This document shows positions 28,933 through 37,316 of a stretch of DNA of 64,000 nucleotides, piece after piece (position 1 is the stretch's first letter; each line of letters starts with the position of its first letter). A model generated the notes under the pieces. That model saw only the letters and a list, made by a program, of their open reading frames with translations. It did not search any database and was not told the DNA's origin. The DNA is taken from contig NZ_CAJYVE010000038.1 of NCBI RefSeq assembly GCF_913777995.1, positions 1 through 64,000 of the forward strand. Direction: 5' to 3'. The DNA is from an uncultured Pseudomonas sp. (GTDB taxonomy: Bacteria; Pseudomonadota; Gammaproteobacteria; Pseudomonadales; Pseudomonadaceae). A program made the position numbers and the translations under genes.

Positions 28933-29101
28933 ACCCCCTTCCATGACACCTCCACTCGGCCTGCACCGAAGTCGCGTTCGGCGGCGTCTGCAAGTTCTGT
29001 GCTTTAAAAGCAAAAGCGACGCCAGATCAGCTTGCTCTGGTCTAAAAGATCAGTATTGGGATAAAGCCGTTCCTGCCGTTTGCGCATGGGCGGGCGAGGG
29101 C

Positions 29102-30415
29102 TCAGCCCTTGGGGCGTTTGTCGAACACGTGGCAGGCCTTGCCCTCGGAGCGCTTGATGGTGTGGAAGGGCTGGATCAGCACCCGGGCGCTGATGCCGAT
29201 GTGGGTCTTGATCTGCCGACTCAATTCATCGGCCACGCGCTTCTGCTGTTCGGCGTCCAGGTGCTGCTGCTCATGCTTGAGTTCTACATGCACATCGACG
29301 CTGTCCAGGTTGCCGTTGCGGTGCAGGTGCAACTCGTAGACCTCGGCCAGTGGCTTGATCTTGAGAATCTGCTCTTCGATCTGCGTGGGGAACAGGTTGA
29401 CGCCCCGCACGATCAGCATGTCGTCGCTGCGCCCGGTGATCTTGTCGATACGCCGCATCGGCCGTGCCGTGCCGGGCAACAGGCGGGTCAGGTCGCGGGT
29501 GCGGTAGCGGATCATCGGCAGCGCTTCCTTGGACAGCGAGGTGAACACCAGCTCGCCCATCTCGCCGTCGGGCAGCACCTGTCCGGTCACCGGGTCGATG
29601 ATCTCCGGGTAGAAGTGGTCTTCCCACACGGTGGGGCCGTCCTTGGTTTCTGCGCATTCCATGGCCACGCCTGGTCCCATGATTTCCGACAGGCCGTAGA
29701 TGTCCAGGGCGGTGATGCCCAGGCGCTCTTCGATGGCGCGGCGCAGTTCGGCGGTCCAGGGCTCGGCACCGAAGATGCCCAGGCGCAGTTTCAGCGTGTG
29801 CGGGTCGACGCCCTGGCGCTCGATCTCGTCGGCCAGGTTGAGCATGTACGACGGTGTGACCATGATGATGTCGGGCTGGAAGTCGCGAATCAGCTGGACC
29901 TGTTTCTCGGTCTGCCCACCCGACATCGGGATCACCGTGCAGCCCAGGCGCTCGGCGCCGTAGTGTGCGCCCAGGCCGCCGGTGAACAGCCCGTAGCCGT
30001 AGGAAATGTGCACCTTGTCGCCGCGCCGCCCGCCTGCCGCTCGGATCGAGCGGGCGACCACGTTGGCCCAGGTGTCGATGTCGTTCTGCGTGTAGCCGAC
30101 CACCGTGGGCTTGCCGGTGGTGCCGCTGGAAGCATGCAGGCGCACCACCTCGCTCTGCGGCACGGCGAACATGCCATAGGGATAGTTGTCACGCAGGTCG
30201 TTCTTGCCGGTGAAGGGGAAGCGCGCCAGGTCTTCCAGCTGCTTGAGGTCGTCCGGGTGCAAGCCCTGCTGGTCGAAGCGCTGGCGATACAGCGGCACGT
30301 TGTCGTAGGCATGCTTGAGGCTCCAGCGCAGGCGGTCGAGCTGGTGCTGGCGCAACTGGTCGACGCTGGCGGTTTCCATGGGGTCGAGCAAGGCGGTATT
30401 GGCGATCATGTTCAT
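29102..30415 (-). CDS. paaK: PaaK, phenylacetate-CoA ligase
   Basis: A 437-residue AMP-forming acyl-CoA synthetase. LHASSGTTGKPTVVGYT is the nucleotide-binding loop; GLSEIMGPGVAME and the C-terminal GRSDDMLIVRGVNLFPTQIE are PaaK signatures. It converts phenylacetate, ATP and CoA into phenylacetyl-CoA, the first step of the pathway and source of the PaaX inducer (family knowledge). It is the last gene of the paaFGHIJK operon, 94 bases after paaJ. Confidence 0.96.
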   Translation of the reverse strand: MNMIANTALLDPMETASVDQLRQHQLDRLRWSLKHAYDNVPLYRQRFDQQGLHPDDLKQLEDLARFPFTGKNDLRDNYPYGMFAVPQSEVVRLHASSGTTGKPTVVGYTQNDIDTWANVVARSIRAAGGRRGDKVHISYGYGLFTGGLGAHYGAERLGCTVIPMSGGQTEKQVQLIRDFQPDIIMVTPSYMLNLADEIERQGVDPHTLKLRLGIFGAEPWTAELRRAIEERLGITALDIYGLSEIMGPGVAMECAETKDGPTVWEDHFYPEIIDPVTGQVLPDGEMGELVFTSLSKEALPMIRYRTRDLTRLLPGTARPMRRIDKITGRSDDMLIVRGVNLFPTQIEEQILKIKPLAEVYELHLHRNGNLDSVDVHVELKHEQQHLDAEQQKRVADELSRQIKTHIGISARVLIQPFHTIKRSEGKACHVFDKRPKG

Positions 30416-30509
30416 GGTTCACTCGATTGTTTTTGTACGGGCCGGTAGCGCCCTGAGTGGTCTGGCGCAGGTTAGCCCGCGCCGCCGTGTCCGATCTTTT
30501 CTATGCGTG

Positions 30510-31715
30510 TCAGAGTCTTTCGATGACCAGCGCGATGCCCTGGCCGACGCCGATGCACATGGTGCACAACGCATAGCGGCCCTGGCGCTGTTCCAGCTCG
30601 TACAGGGCCGTGGTGACCAGGCGCGCGCCGCTCATGCCCAACGGATGACCCAGGGCGATGGCGCCGCCGTTGGGGTTGACCCGCGGGTCGTCGTCGGCCA
30701 GGCCCAGCTCGCGCAACACCGCCAGGCCCTGGGCGGCGAAGGCTTCGTTGAGTTCGATGACGTCCATCTCGGCCAGCGACAGGCCGGCCAGGTCCAGCAC
30801 CTTGCGTGTCGCGGGCACCGGGCCGATGCCCATGATGCGTGGCTCGACCCCGGCGCTGGCCATGGCCAGGACCCTGCCGCGCGCCTTCAGGCCATGGCGC
30901 TGGGCGGCGGCAGGGCTGGCCAGCAGCAGGGCGCAGGCACCGTCGTTGACCCCCGAGGCGTTGCCGGCGGTGACGCTGCCGCCGTCGCGGAACGGCGTAC
31001 CCAGTTTGCTCAACTGCTCCAGGCTGGTGTCGGCGCGTGGGTGCTCGTCGTGCTCGACCACCTTGGCGGGGCCTTTGCGCTGGGCAATTTCCACCGGGGT
31101 GATTTCCCGTGCCAGGCGACCGCTGGCCTGGGCCGCTGCGGCCTTGTGCTGGCTGCGCAGGGCGAAGGCGTCCTGGTCGGCGCGGGAAATGCTGAACTGC
31201 GCGGCGACGTTTTCCGCCGTCTCCGGCATGGAGTCGATGCCGTACTGTGCTTGCATCAAACGGTTGACGAAGCGCCAGCCGATGGTGGTGTCGAAGAGTT
31301 CCGCCGTGCGGCCGAAGGCCTGCTCGGACTTGCCCATCACGAACGGCGCGCGGGACATGGACTCCACGCCACCGGCCAGCAGCAGTCCGGCCTCGCCCGC
31401 GCGAATCGCCCGCGCGGCACTGCCCACGGCGTCCAGCCCGGACCCGCACAGGCGGTTGAGGGTGACGCCTGGCACGTTTACCGGCAGGCCGGCGAGCAGG
31501 GCGGCCATGCGCGCCACGTTGCGGTTGTCTTCGCCGGCCTGGTTGGCGCAGCCGTAGAACACATCCTCCACCTGGCTCCAGTCCAGCTCGGGATGGCGCT
31601 GCATGAGGGCGCGGATCGGTACGGCGCCCAGGTCGTCAGCGCGCACGCTGGCCAGGGCCCCGGCGTAGCGCCCGATGGGCGTGCGGATGGCGTCGATGAT
31701 CAGGGCGTCAGTCAT
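30510..31715 (-). CDS. paaJ: PaaJ, 3-oxoadipyl-CoA / 3-oxo-5,6-dehydrosuberyl-CoA thiolase
   Basis: A 401-residue thiolase with nucleophile Cys90 (LNRLCGSGLDAVG), the HxxxG block IALGHPLGMSGAR and the second catalytic cysteine in CTMCIGVGQG. It acts twice in the pathway, releasing acetyl-CoA from the C8 intermediate and later splitting 3-oxoadipyl-CoA (family knowledge). PcaF of the ketoadipate pathway is very similar; the location inside paa decides the name. Its ATG overlaps the paaI stop by four bases. Confidence 0.95.
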   Translation of the reverse strand: MTDALIIDAIRTPIGRYAGALASVRADDLGAVPIRALMQRHPELDWSQVEDVFYGCANQAGEDNRNVARMAALLAGLPVNVPGVTLNRLCGSGLDAVGSAARAIRAGEAGLLLAGGVESMSRAPFVMGKSEQAFGRTAELFDTTIGWRFVNRLMQAQYGIDSMPETAENVAAQFSISRADQDAFALRSQHKAAAAQASGRLAREITPVEIAQRKGPAKVVEHDEHPRADTSLEQLSKLGTPFRDGGSVTAGNASGVNDGACALLLASPAAAQRHGLKARGRVLAMASAGVEPRIMGIGPVPATRKVLDLAGLSLAEMDVIELNEAFAAQGLAVLRELGLADDDPRVNPNGGAIALGHPLGMSGARLVTTALYELEQRQGRYALCTMCIGVGQGIALVIERL

Positions 31716-32155
31716 TGCAGGTTCTCCAGGTCGAGCAGGGTGCCGCGCACTTTGTAGGATTTGCCATGGAACAGGGCGATCAGCTCGCCACGCTGGTTTT
31801 CGATTCGCACGTCGTAGTTGCCGGTACGACCGCTGCGGCTCTGCTCGACGGCCCTGGCGACAAGCCGGTCGTCCAGCTGCGCAGGGGCGACGTAGTCGAT
31901 GCTGCAGCCGATGGCCACGGTCACTGCGTTGTAGGTGTTGCAGGCGAAGGCGAAGGCCGAGTCGGCCAGGGCGAACAGGTGCCCGCCATGGCAGGTGCCG
32001 ACGCCCTGCAGCATGTCGGCGCGCACGTGCATGCCGACACTGGCGCGGCCGGGACCGACCTCCAGCAGTTGCATGCCCATGGCCTGGCTGGCGGCATCGC
32101 GTTCGTAGAGGGTGCTGGCACAGGCTTCGGCCAGCTGCTGGGCATCAAGCGGCAT
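31712..32155 (-). CDS. paaI: PaaI, hotdog-fold acyl-CoA thioesterase
   Basis: A 147-residue hotdog protein with GTCHGGHLFALADSAFAFAC, the active-site helix carrying the catalytic aspartate. PaaI hydrolyses dead-end CoA thioesters of the phenylacetate pathway and frees trapped CoA (family knowledge). The start overlaps paaH by 11 bases and the stop overlaps paaJ by four, so all three are translationally coupled. ATG at 32155 is chosen for the normal family N-terminus. Confidence 0.94.
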   Translation of the reverse strand: MPLDAQQLAEACASTLYERDAASQAMGMQLLEVGPGRASVGMHVRADMLQGVGTCHGGHLFALADSAFAFACNTYNAVTVAIGCSIDYVAPAQLDDRLVARAVEQSRSGRTGNYDVRIENQRGELIALFHGKSYKVRGTLLDLENLQ

Positions 32156-33665
32156 GCAGGGTGCTCCCTTGTTCGGTGCGTCGCCGCAGCAGCAGCGAGG
32201 GGCGGTAGCGGGTTTCGCCGTAGGCGGCCTGCAGGTTTTCCAGGGTTCTGAGAATCTGCGCGGGGCCGATGGCATCGGCCCAGGCCAGCGGGCCGCGTGG
32301 GTAGTTGACGCCGGCGCACATGGCCAGGTCGATGTCGGCGGCGCTGGCCACGCCGTGCAGCAGCGCGTCGGCGCCTTCGTTGGCGAGCATCGCCACGGTA
32401 CGCAGTACCACCAGCGCCGGGGTGTCCTCGATCAGGCTGACCTTCAGGCCGGCGCGCTGTAACAGGCCGATCGCCTGTTGCAACGCCGCTTCCGAGGTGC
32501 GGGCTGCGCGGCTGATGGCCAGGCGCTCGGCCTTGGCATAATCCAGGGCCAGGTCGAACAGCACCAGACCACTGATGCCGTCCTGGCGGGCGCGCTGGCT
32601 GGCCAGGCGGCCATCGCTGAGCGCCAGTACCGCGTCACCCACGCGGATCAGCCCGGCTCCGGCACGCCGGGTTACCACCACCCCGGCCTGCTGCAGGCGT
32701 TCGACCAGCGGCTCGGCAATGCCCAGCTCGCCTTCCACCACACAGCCTTCGATGGATGGTGCGCCAGGTGCCTGGCTCGCGGTCGGGCGCAGTGCTCCAT
32801 CGCTGTAGTCATAGAAGCCGCGGCCACTCTTGCGGCCCAGGTGCCCGGCGTCCACCAGTTCCTTCTGGAGCAGCGACGGCTGGAAACGCATGTCGCCGTA
32901 ATAGGCCTCGAACACCGAGCAGGTCACTGCGTAATTGACGTCATGGCCGATCAGGTCGGTGAGTTCGAACGCACCCATGCGAAAGCCGCCGGCTTCGCGC
33001 AGCAGGGCGTCGAGGGTGGCGCAATCCGCCGCGCCTTCCTGCAGCAGGCGCAGGCTCTCGGCATAGAACGGTCGCGCCACGCGGTTGACGATGAAGCCCG
33101 GCGTAGAGCGCGTATGCACTGGCTGCTTGCCCCAGGCCCGGGCGGTGGCATACAGGGCGTCGGCCAGTGCCGGGGCGGTGGCCAGACCCGACACCACCTC
33201 GACCAGCGCCATCAGCGGCGCCGGGTTGAAGAAGTGCAGGCCGATGACGCGCTCGGGGTGTTGCAGGCCGGCGGCCAGGCTGGTGATCGACAGGGACGAA
33301 GTGTTGCTGGCCAGGATGCAGCTGGCGGTGCAGACGCTCTCCAGCTCGCGCAGCAGGCCCCGCTTGACCTCCAGGTTCTCGACGATGGCTTCGATCACCA
33401 GGCCAGCATCAGCCAGCCCGGCGAGGCTGTCGGCTGCGTGCAGGCGTGCGCGGATGGCGCTGTGTTCGCTGGCCGCCAGCCGGCCCTTTTCGACCAGCCG
33501 ACCCAGCTGTCGGTCGATGCCGACGATGGCCTGGGCGGCCGCGCCGTCACGGGTGTCGAACAGCAGAACCGAGTGGCCGGCCTGGGCGGCGACCTGGGCG
33601 ATGCCGGCGCCCATGGCGCCCGCGCCGATGACCGCCACCTGCGTGTTTTTATCCAGGGCTGCCAT
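32145..33665 (-). CDS. paaH: PaaH, 3-hydroxyadipyl-CoA dehydrogenase
   Basis: A 506-residue NAD-dependent 3-hydroxyacyl-CoA dehydrogenase. The Rossmann loop VAVIGAGAMGAGIAQVAAQA opens the protein; SNTSSLSI and IGLHFFNPAPLMALVEVV mark the catalytic domain; two dimerisation domains follow. It oxidises 3-hydroxyadipyl-CoA to 3-oxoadipyl-CoA (family knowledge). It lies three bases after paaG and overlaps paaI. Confidence 0.95.
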   Translation of the reverse strand: MAALDKNTQVAVIGAGAMGAGIAQVAAQAGHSVLLFDTRDGAAAQAIVGIDRQLGRLVEKGRLAASEHSAIRARLHAADSLAGLADAGLVIEAIVENLEVKRGLLRELESVCTASCILASNTSSLSITSLAAGLQHPERVIGLHFFNPAPLMALVEVVSGLATAPALADALYATARAWGKQPVHTRSTPGFIVNRVARPFYAESLRLLQEGAADCATLDALLREAGGFRMGAFELTDLIGHDVNYAVTCSVFEAYYGDMRFQPSLLQKELVDAGHLGRKSGRGFYDYSDGALRPTASQAPGAPSIEGCVVEGELGIAEPLVERLQQAGVVVTRRAGAGLIRVGDAVLALSDGRLASQRARQDGISGLVLFDLALDYAKAERLAISRAARTSEAALQQAIGLLQRAGLKVSLIEDTPALVVLRTVAMLANEGADALLHGVASAADIDLAMCAGVNYPRGPLAWADAIGPAQILRTLENLQAAYGETRYRPSLLLRRRTEQGSTLHAA

Positions 33666-33668
33666 GGC

Positions 33669-34460
33669 TCAGTGTCCCTTGAAGGTGGGGGTGCGTTTGT
33701 TCATGAAGGCCGAGACACCCTCGCGGTAGTCGTCGCTGCGCCCGGCCAGGCGCTGCAGGTCACGCTCCAGCTCCAGTTGCTCGTCGAAACTGTTGTGGGC
33801 GCTGGCATTGAAGGCACGTTTGATCAGCGCCAGGCCGTAGGTGGGCTGGGTGGCGAGGTGGCGGGCCAGTTTCAGGGCTTCATCGCGCAGGTCGGCGTCG
33901 TCCACCACCCGGTAGATCAAGCCCCATTGCTCGGCCTGTTCGGCACTGAGCCGCTCACCGAGCAGGGCCAGGGCCTTGGCCCGTGCCATGCCGACCAGGC
34001 GCGGCAGGCTCCAGGTACCGCCAGAATCCGGCACCAGGCCGATCTTGCAGAACGCCTGGATAAAACTGGCCGAGCGCGCTGCCAGCACCAGGTCGCAGGC
34101 CAGCGGGATATTCGCCCCGGCACCGGCAGCCACGCCATTGATCGCGCAGATCACTGGCATTGGCAGGTCGCGCAGGGTACGGATCAGCGGGTTGTAGAAC
34201 TGCTCGATGGACTCGCCCAGGTCGGGCATCTGCGCGCCGGGTGCGACGTTGCGGTCGGAGAGGTCCTGGCCGGCGCAGAAGCCGCGGCCTTCGCCGGTAA
34301 TCAGCAGCACCCGCGCCGCGCCGTCCTGGCGCACGCGCTTGAGGGCCTCGCGTACTTCCAGGTGCATGGCGGTGTTGAAACTGTTCAGTTGCTCGGGACG
34401 GTTGAGGCTGAGGAAGGCCACGCCGTCCTCGATGGCAAACAGGATGTGCTGGAAGTCCAT
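33669..34460 (-). CDS. paaG: PaaG, 1,2-epoxyphenylacetyl-CoA isomerase
   Basis: A 263-residue crotonase-fold protein. GRGFCAGQDLSDRNVAPG and the oxyanion block GVAAGAGANIPLACDLVLAA are characteristic of PaaG. It isomerises the ring epoxide to oxepin-CoA (family knowledge). It lies 27 bases after paaF and three bases before paaH. PaaF and PaaG share the fold, but the RNVAPG loop and order in the operon separate them. Confidence 0.94.
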   Translation of the reverse strand: MDFQHILFAIEDGVAFLSLNRPEQLNSFNTAMHLEVREALKRVRQDGAARVLLITGEGRGFCAGQDLSDRNVAPGAQMPDLGESIEQFYNPLIRTLRDLPMPVICAINGVAAGAGANIPLACDLVLAARSASFIQAFCKIGLVPDSGGTWSLPRLVGMARAKALALLGERLSAEQAEQWGLIYRVVDDADLRDEALKLARHLATQPTYGLALIKRAFNASAHNSFDEQLELERDLQRLAGRSDDYREGVSAFMNKRTPTFKGH

Positions 34461-34487
34461 GATGGCGCTCTCGATGAATGGCTTGAA

Positions 34488-35261
34488 TCACCGGCCCTTG
34501 AAGGTCGGCGTGCGTTTGTCCTGGAAGGCGCGGATGCCCTCGTCGCGGTCGGCGGTGCCGGCCAGCAGGGTGAAGGCATGGCGCTCGAAGCGCAGGCCAC
34601 TGGCCAGGTCGGTGTCCTGGGCCTTGAGTAGCGCTTCCTTGGCCAGGCGCACGGCCAGCGGGGCCTTTTCGGCGATGAGCCTGGCGATGGCCACGGCGCG
34701 CTCGACGGTCAGTTCCGGCTGGGTGATTTCGCTGACCAGCCCGGCGCGCAGGGCATGACGTGCGTCGATGGGTTGCCCGGTGAGCACCATCTGCATGGCC
34801 AGGGACTTGCCCACGGCGCGCAACAGACGTTGGGTGCCACCGGCGCCGGGCATGATCCCCAGGTTGATTTCCGGCTGGCCGAAGCGTGCATCTTCCCCGG
34901 CAACGAGGATGTCGGCATGCATGGCCAGTTCGCAGCCGCCGCCCAGGCAGAAGCCGTTGACGGCTGCCACCAGCGGCTTGGCAAAGGCGCTGATGCGCTG
35001 CCAGCAGGCCACCCTCGGGTCGTCGAGGATGCCCACCAGGTCACGTTCGGCCATTTCATTGATGTCGGCACCGGCGGCGAAGGCTTTGCGGCTGCCGGTG
35101 ATGACCACGGCACGCACCGCGTGGTCGGCTGCGGCCAGGTCCAGCTGGTCGGCCAGTTCGGCGAGCAGTTCGGTGTTCAGCGCATTGAGTGCCTGCGGGC
35201 GCTGCAGGGTGATGAGCCGTACGCCAGTGGCGGCTGTGGTTACGGCTAGGGTGTGAGGCAT
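34488..35261 (-). CDS. paaF: PaaF, 2,3-dehydroadipyl-CoA hydratase
   Basis: A 257-residue crotonase with FAAGADINEMAERDLVG and FCLGGGCELAMHADILVAG, the enoyl-CoA hydratase motifs with both catalytic glutamates in place (GGGCEL and QPEINLGIMPGAGGT). It hydrates 2,3-dehydroadipyl-CoA (family knowledge). ATG at 35261 gives the normal start MPHTLAVTT; a codon seven residues upstream is possible but less likely. First gene of the paaFGHIJK operon. Confidence 0.94.
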   Translation of the reverse strand: MPHTLAVTTAATGVRLITLQRPQALNALNTELLAELADQLDLAAADHAVRAVVITGSRKAFAAGADINEMAERDLVGILDDPRVACWQRISAFAKPLVAAVNGFCLGGGCELAMHADILVAGEDARFGQPEINLGIMPGAGGTQRLLRAVGKSLAMQMVLTGQPIDARHALRAGLVSEITQPELTVERAVAIARLIAEKAPLAVRLAKEALLKAQDTDLASGLRFERHAFTLLAGTADRDEGIRAFQDKRTPTFKGR

Positions 35262-35356
35262 CGTCAGGTCCTCGGATGGCACGCGCGACCTTGGGGCCGC
35301 TGATTATTGGAATGGGCAGATGCCCTCGGGGCAGTGCTGGACCGAGTATAGGCTTG

Positions 35357-35403
35357 ATGCGATACAAAACAACATATGTTTTATTTTATTTGTGTGTCTA
35401 ATA
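35357..35403. promoter_or_regulatory. Candidate PaaX operator between paaF and paaY
   Basis: ATGCGATACAAAACAACAT at 35357-35375 matches the paaA-side motif AAGCGATACAAAAACAAAT at 15 of 19 positions; a weaker inverted partner, TTATTTGTGTGTCTAA, follows near 35386. It overlaps the palindrome AACATATGTT (35371-35380). It lies 96 bases upstream of the paaF start in the 318-base divergent gap (35262-35579), which is otherwise AT-rich with no gene seen. Regulation by PaaX is inferred. Confidence 0.55.
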
Positions 35404-35579
35404 TGTGTTTGAGAAGGCGAGTAAATCACCAGCATTGGCGATTGATCCAATGAGTTAAAGCCTTTCATGGCGTTTGGAAAGATCTGAACGTGATACGCAT
35501 GATTTTATAGGTATGGGTAATGCGGTAGAGCATGATCGGCTCGCCTGCGCCGACCCACGTGATACGAGGAGACTCATGA

Positions 35580-36173
35580 ATGACCTGTTACAGCCTCGAT
35601 GGCCTGACCCCCGTGGTGCATCCCACGGCTTTCGTGCACCCCACGGCGGTGCTGATCGGTGACGTGATCATCGGTCCTGGCTGCTATGTCGGTCCGCTGG
35701 CCAGCCTGCGCGGCGACTTCGGGCGCATCGTCCTGGAGGAGGGCGCCAACCTGCAGGACACCTGCGTGATGCACGGTTTTCCCGACAGCGATACGGTGGT
35801 GGGACGCAACGGCCATATCGGCCATGGCGCGGTGTTGCACGGCTGCCGTATCGGTGAGGATGTGCTGGTGGGCATGAACGCGGTGGTGATGGACTACGCC
35901 GAGATCGGCGCGCGGTCGTTCGTTGCCGCCACCACTTTCGTCAAGGCACGCTTCAGTTGCGCCGAGCAGTCGCTGGTGCTCGGTTCGCCAGCGACGGTCA
36001 AACGCCGCCTGAGCGATGACGAAGTGGCCTGGAAGCAGGCTGGCACCCGTGAATACCAGCAGTTGGCGCAACGCTGTCGGCACGGCCTGGTGGCCTGTGA
36101 GCCGCTGAGCGAAGTGGAAGCCGGACGGCCGCGAATCAGCGACAGCGCCTTGCGGCCCAAGGCCGGGGATTGA
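35580..36173 (+). CDS. paaY: PaaY, hexapeptide-repeat thioesterase / gamma-carbonic-anhydrase-like protein
   Basis: A 197-residue left-handed beta-helix protein: [20 protein letters not shown] begins the hexapeptide repeats, and [18 protein letters not shown] carries the metal-ligand histidines. PaaY in E. coli hydrolyses toxic CoA esters of the pathway (family knowledge). ATG at 35580 follows GAGGAG by eight bases. It is divergent from paaF and 67 bases before paaX; both plus-strand genes likely form one transcript. Confidence 0.93.
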   Translation: MTCYSLDGLTPVVHPTAFVHPTAVLIGDVIIGPGCYVGPLASLRGDFGRIVLEEGANLQDTCVMHGFPDSDTVVGRNGHIGHGAVLHGCRIGEDVLVGMNAVVMDYAEIGARSFVAATTFVKARFSCAEQSLVLGSPATVKRRLSDDEVAWKQAGTREYQQLAQRCRHGLVACEPLSEVEAGRPRISDSALRPKAGD

Positions 36174-36240
36174 TGGGCAGGCTCGCAGGCATCCCGCCGG
36201 GCGGTTATATTCGGCATCTTTTTCGCTGTCCGGTACGCCC

Positions 36241-37164
36241 ATGACGTCCCTTGCCCCGCTCGCCCAGCTCATCCAGCGCTTTCAGGAGCGCACGCCGATC
36301 CGCGCCAGTTCACTGATCATCACCTTGTATGGCGATGCCATCGAGCCCCACGGCGGCACGGTCTGGCTGGGCAGCCTGATCCAGCTGCTGGAGCCCATGG
36401 GCATCAACGAGCGGCTGATCCGCACCTCGATCTTTCGTCTTACCAAGGAGGGCTGGCTGACCTCCGAGAAAGTCGGCCGACGCAGCTACTACAGCCTGAC
36501 CGGCACCGGACGACGGCGTTTCGAAAAGGCCTTCAAGCGCGTGTACAGCACCAGCGTGCCAGCCTGGGATGGTGCCTGGTGCCTGGTGGTGCTCTCGCAA
36601 CTGCCAGCGGACAAACGCAAGCAGGTGCGCGAAGAACTGGAGTGGCAGGGTTTTGGCGCGATCGCTCCGACCGTGCTGGCCAACCCGCGCGGCGACAAGG
36701 CAGACGTCAGCGCCACCCTGCAGGAACTCGACGCACTGGACGACAGCATCGTCTTCGAAACCCGCGGCCAGGATGTTCTGGCGTCCAAGGCGCTGCGTGC
36801 GCAGGTGCGCGAGAGCTGGAACATCGACGAGCTGGGCCAGCACTACAGTGAATTCATCCAGCTGTTCCGCCCGCTTTGGCAGGCGCTGCGTGAACAGGAC
36901 GAGCTGCGCGGTGAGGATTGCTTCCTGGCACGTACCCTGTTGGTCCATGAGTATCGCCGCCTGCTGCTGCGCGACCCGCAACTGCCCGACGAACTGCTGC
37001 CCGGCGACTGGGAGGGGCGTGCGGCCCGTCAGCTGTGTCGCAATATCTACCGGCTGGTGTGTGCCAAGGCCGAGCAATGGCTGGCCGGCGCGATGGAGAC
37101 CGCCGACGGACCTCTACCCGATGTAGGCGAAAGCTTCTGGCAGCGTTTCGGTGGCCTGCGTTAA
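36241..37164 (+). CDS. paaX: PaaX, phenylacetyl-CoA-responsive repressor
   Basis: A 307-residue GntR-like regulator. An N-terminal winged helix (about 15-95: RASSLIITLYGDAI, LIRTSIFRLTKEGWLTSEKV) is followed by the PaaX central and C-terminal effector domains (ESWNIDELGQHYSEFIQLFR). PaaX represses the paa promoters until phenylacetyl-CoA binds (family knowledge). The gene follows paaY. Candidate target motifs are at 28388-28450 and 35357-35403. Confidence 0.95.
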   Translation: MTSLAPLAQLIQRFQERTPIRASSLIITLYGDAIEPHGGTVWLGSLIQLLEPMGINERLIRTSIFRLTKEGWLTSEKVGRRSYYSLTGTGRRRFEKAFKRVYSTSVPAWDGAWCLVVLSQLPADKRKQVREELEWQGFGAIAPTVLANPRGDKADVSATLQELDALDDSIVFETRGQDVLASKALRAQVRESWNIDELGQHYSEFIQLFRPLWQALREQDELRGEDCFLARTLLVHEYRRLLLRDPQLPDELLPGDWEGRAARQLCRNIYRLVCAKAEQWLAGAMETADGPLPDVGESFWQRFGGLR

Positions 37165-37316
37165 AAAAACGGCGAGCATTGCTGCTGCGATAAAACCCTT
37201 TTGCGGCCGCATGGTCTGTGGCTGCGCAGGGATATTCTCGCTGCGTGCCGTGGCCGTCGTACGTGTCGCCACAGCGACCCTTCCTATCGGGACTTCGAGC
37301 CGTGACCGATCATCAG

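Noticed and set aside
28740..28955. Possible 71-residue protein between paaK and paaA
   Set aside because: It spans four hairpins, lacks a ribosome site and recognised domain; better explained as structured non-coding DNA.
32478..34631. 717-codon open frame opposite paaH and paaG
   Set aside because: Gln/Val/Ala-rich shadow of well-conserved enzyme genes. No domain or ribosome site.
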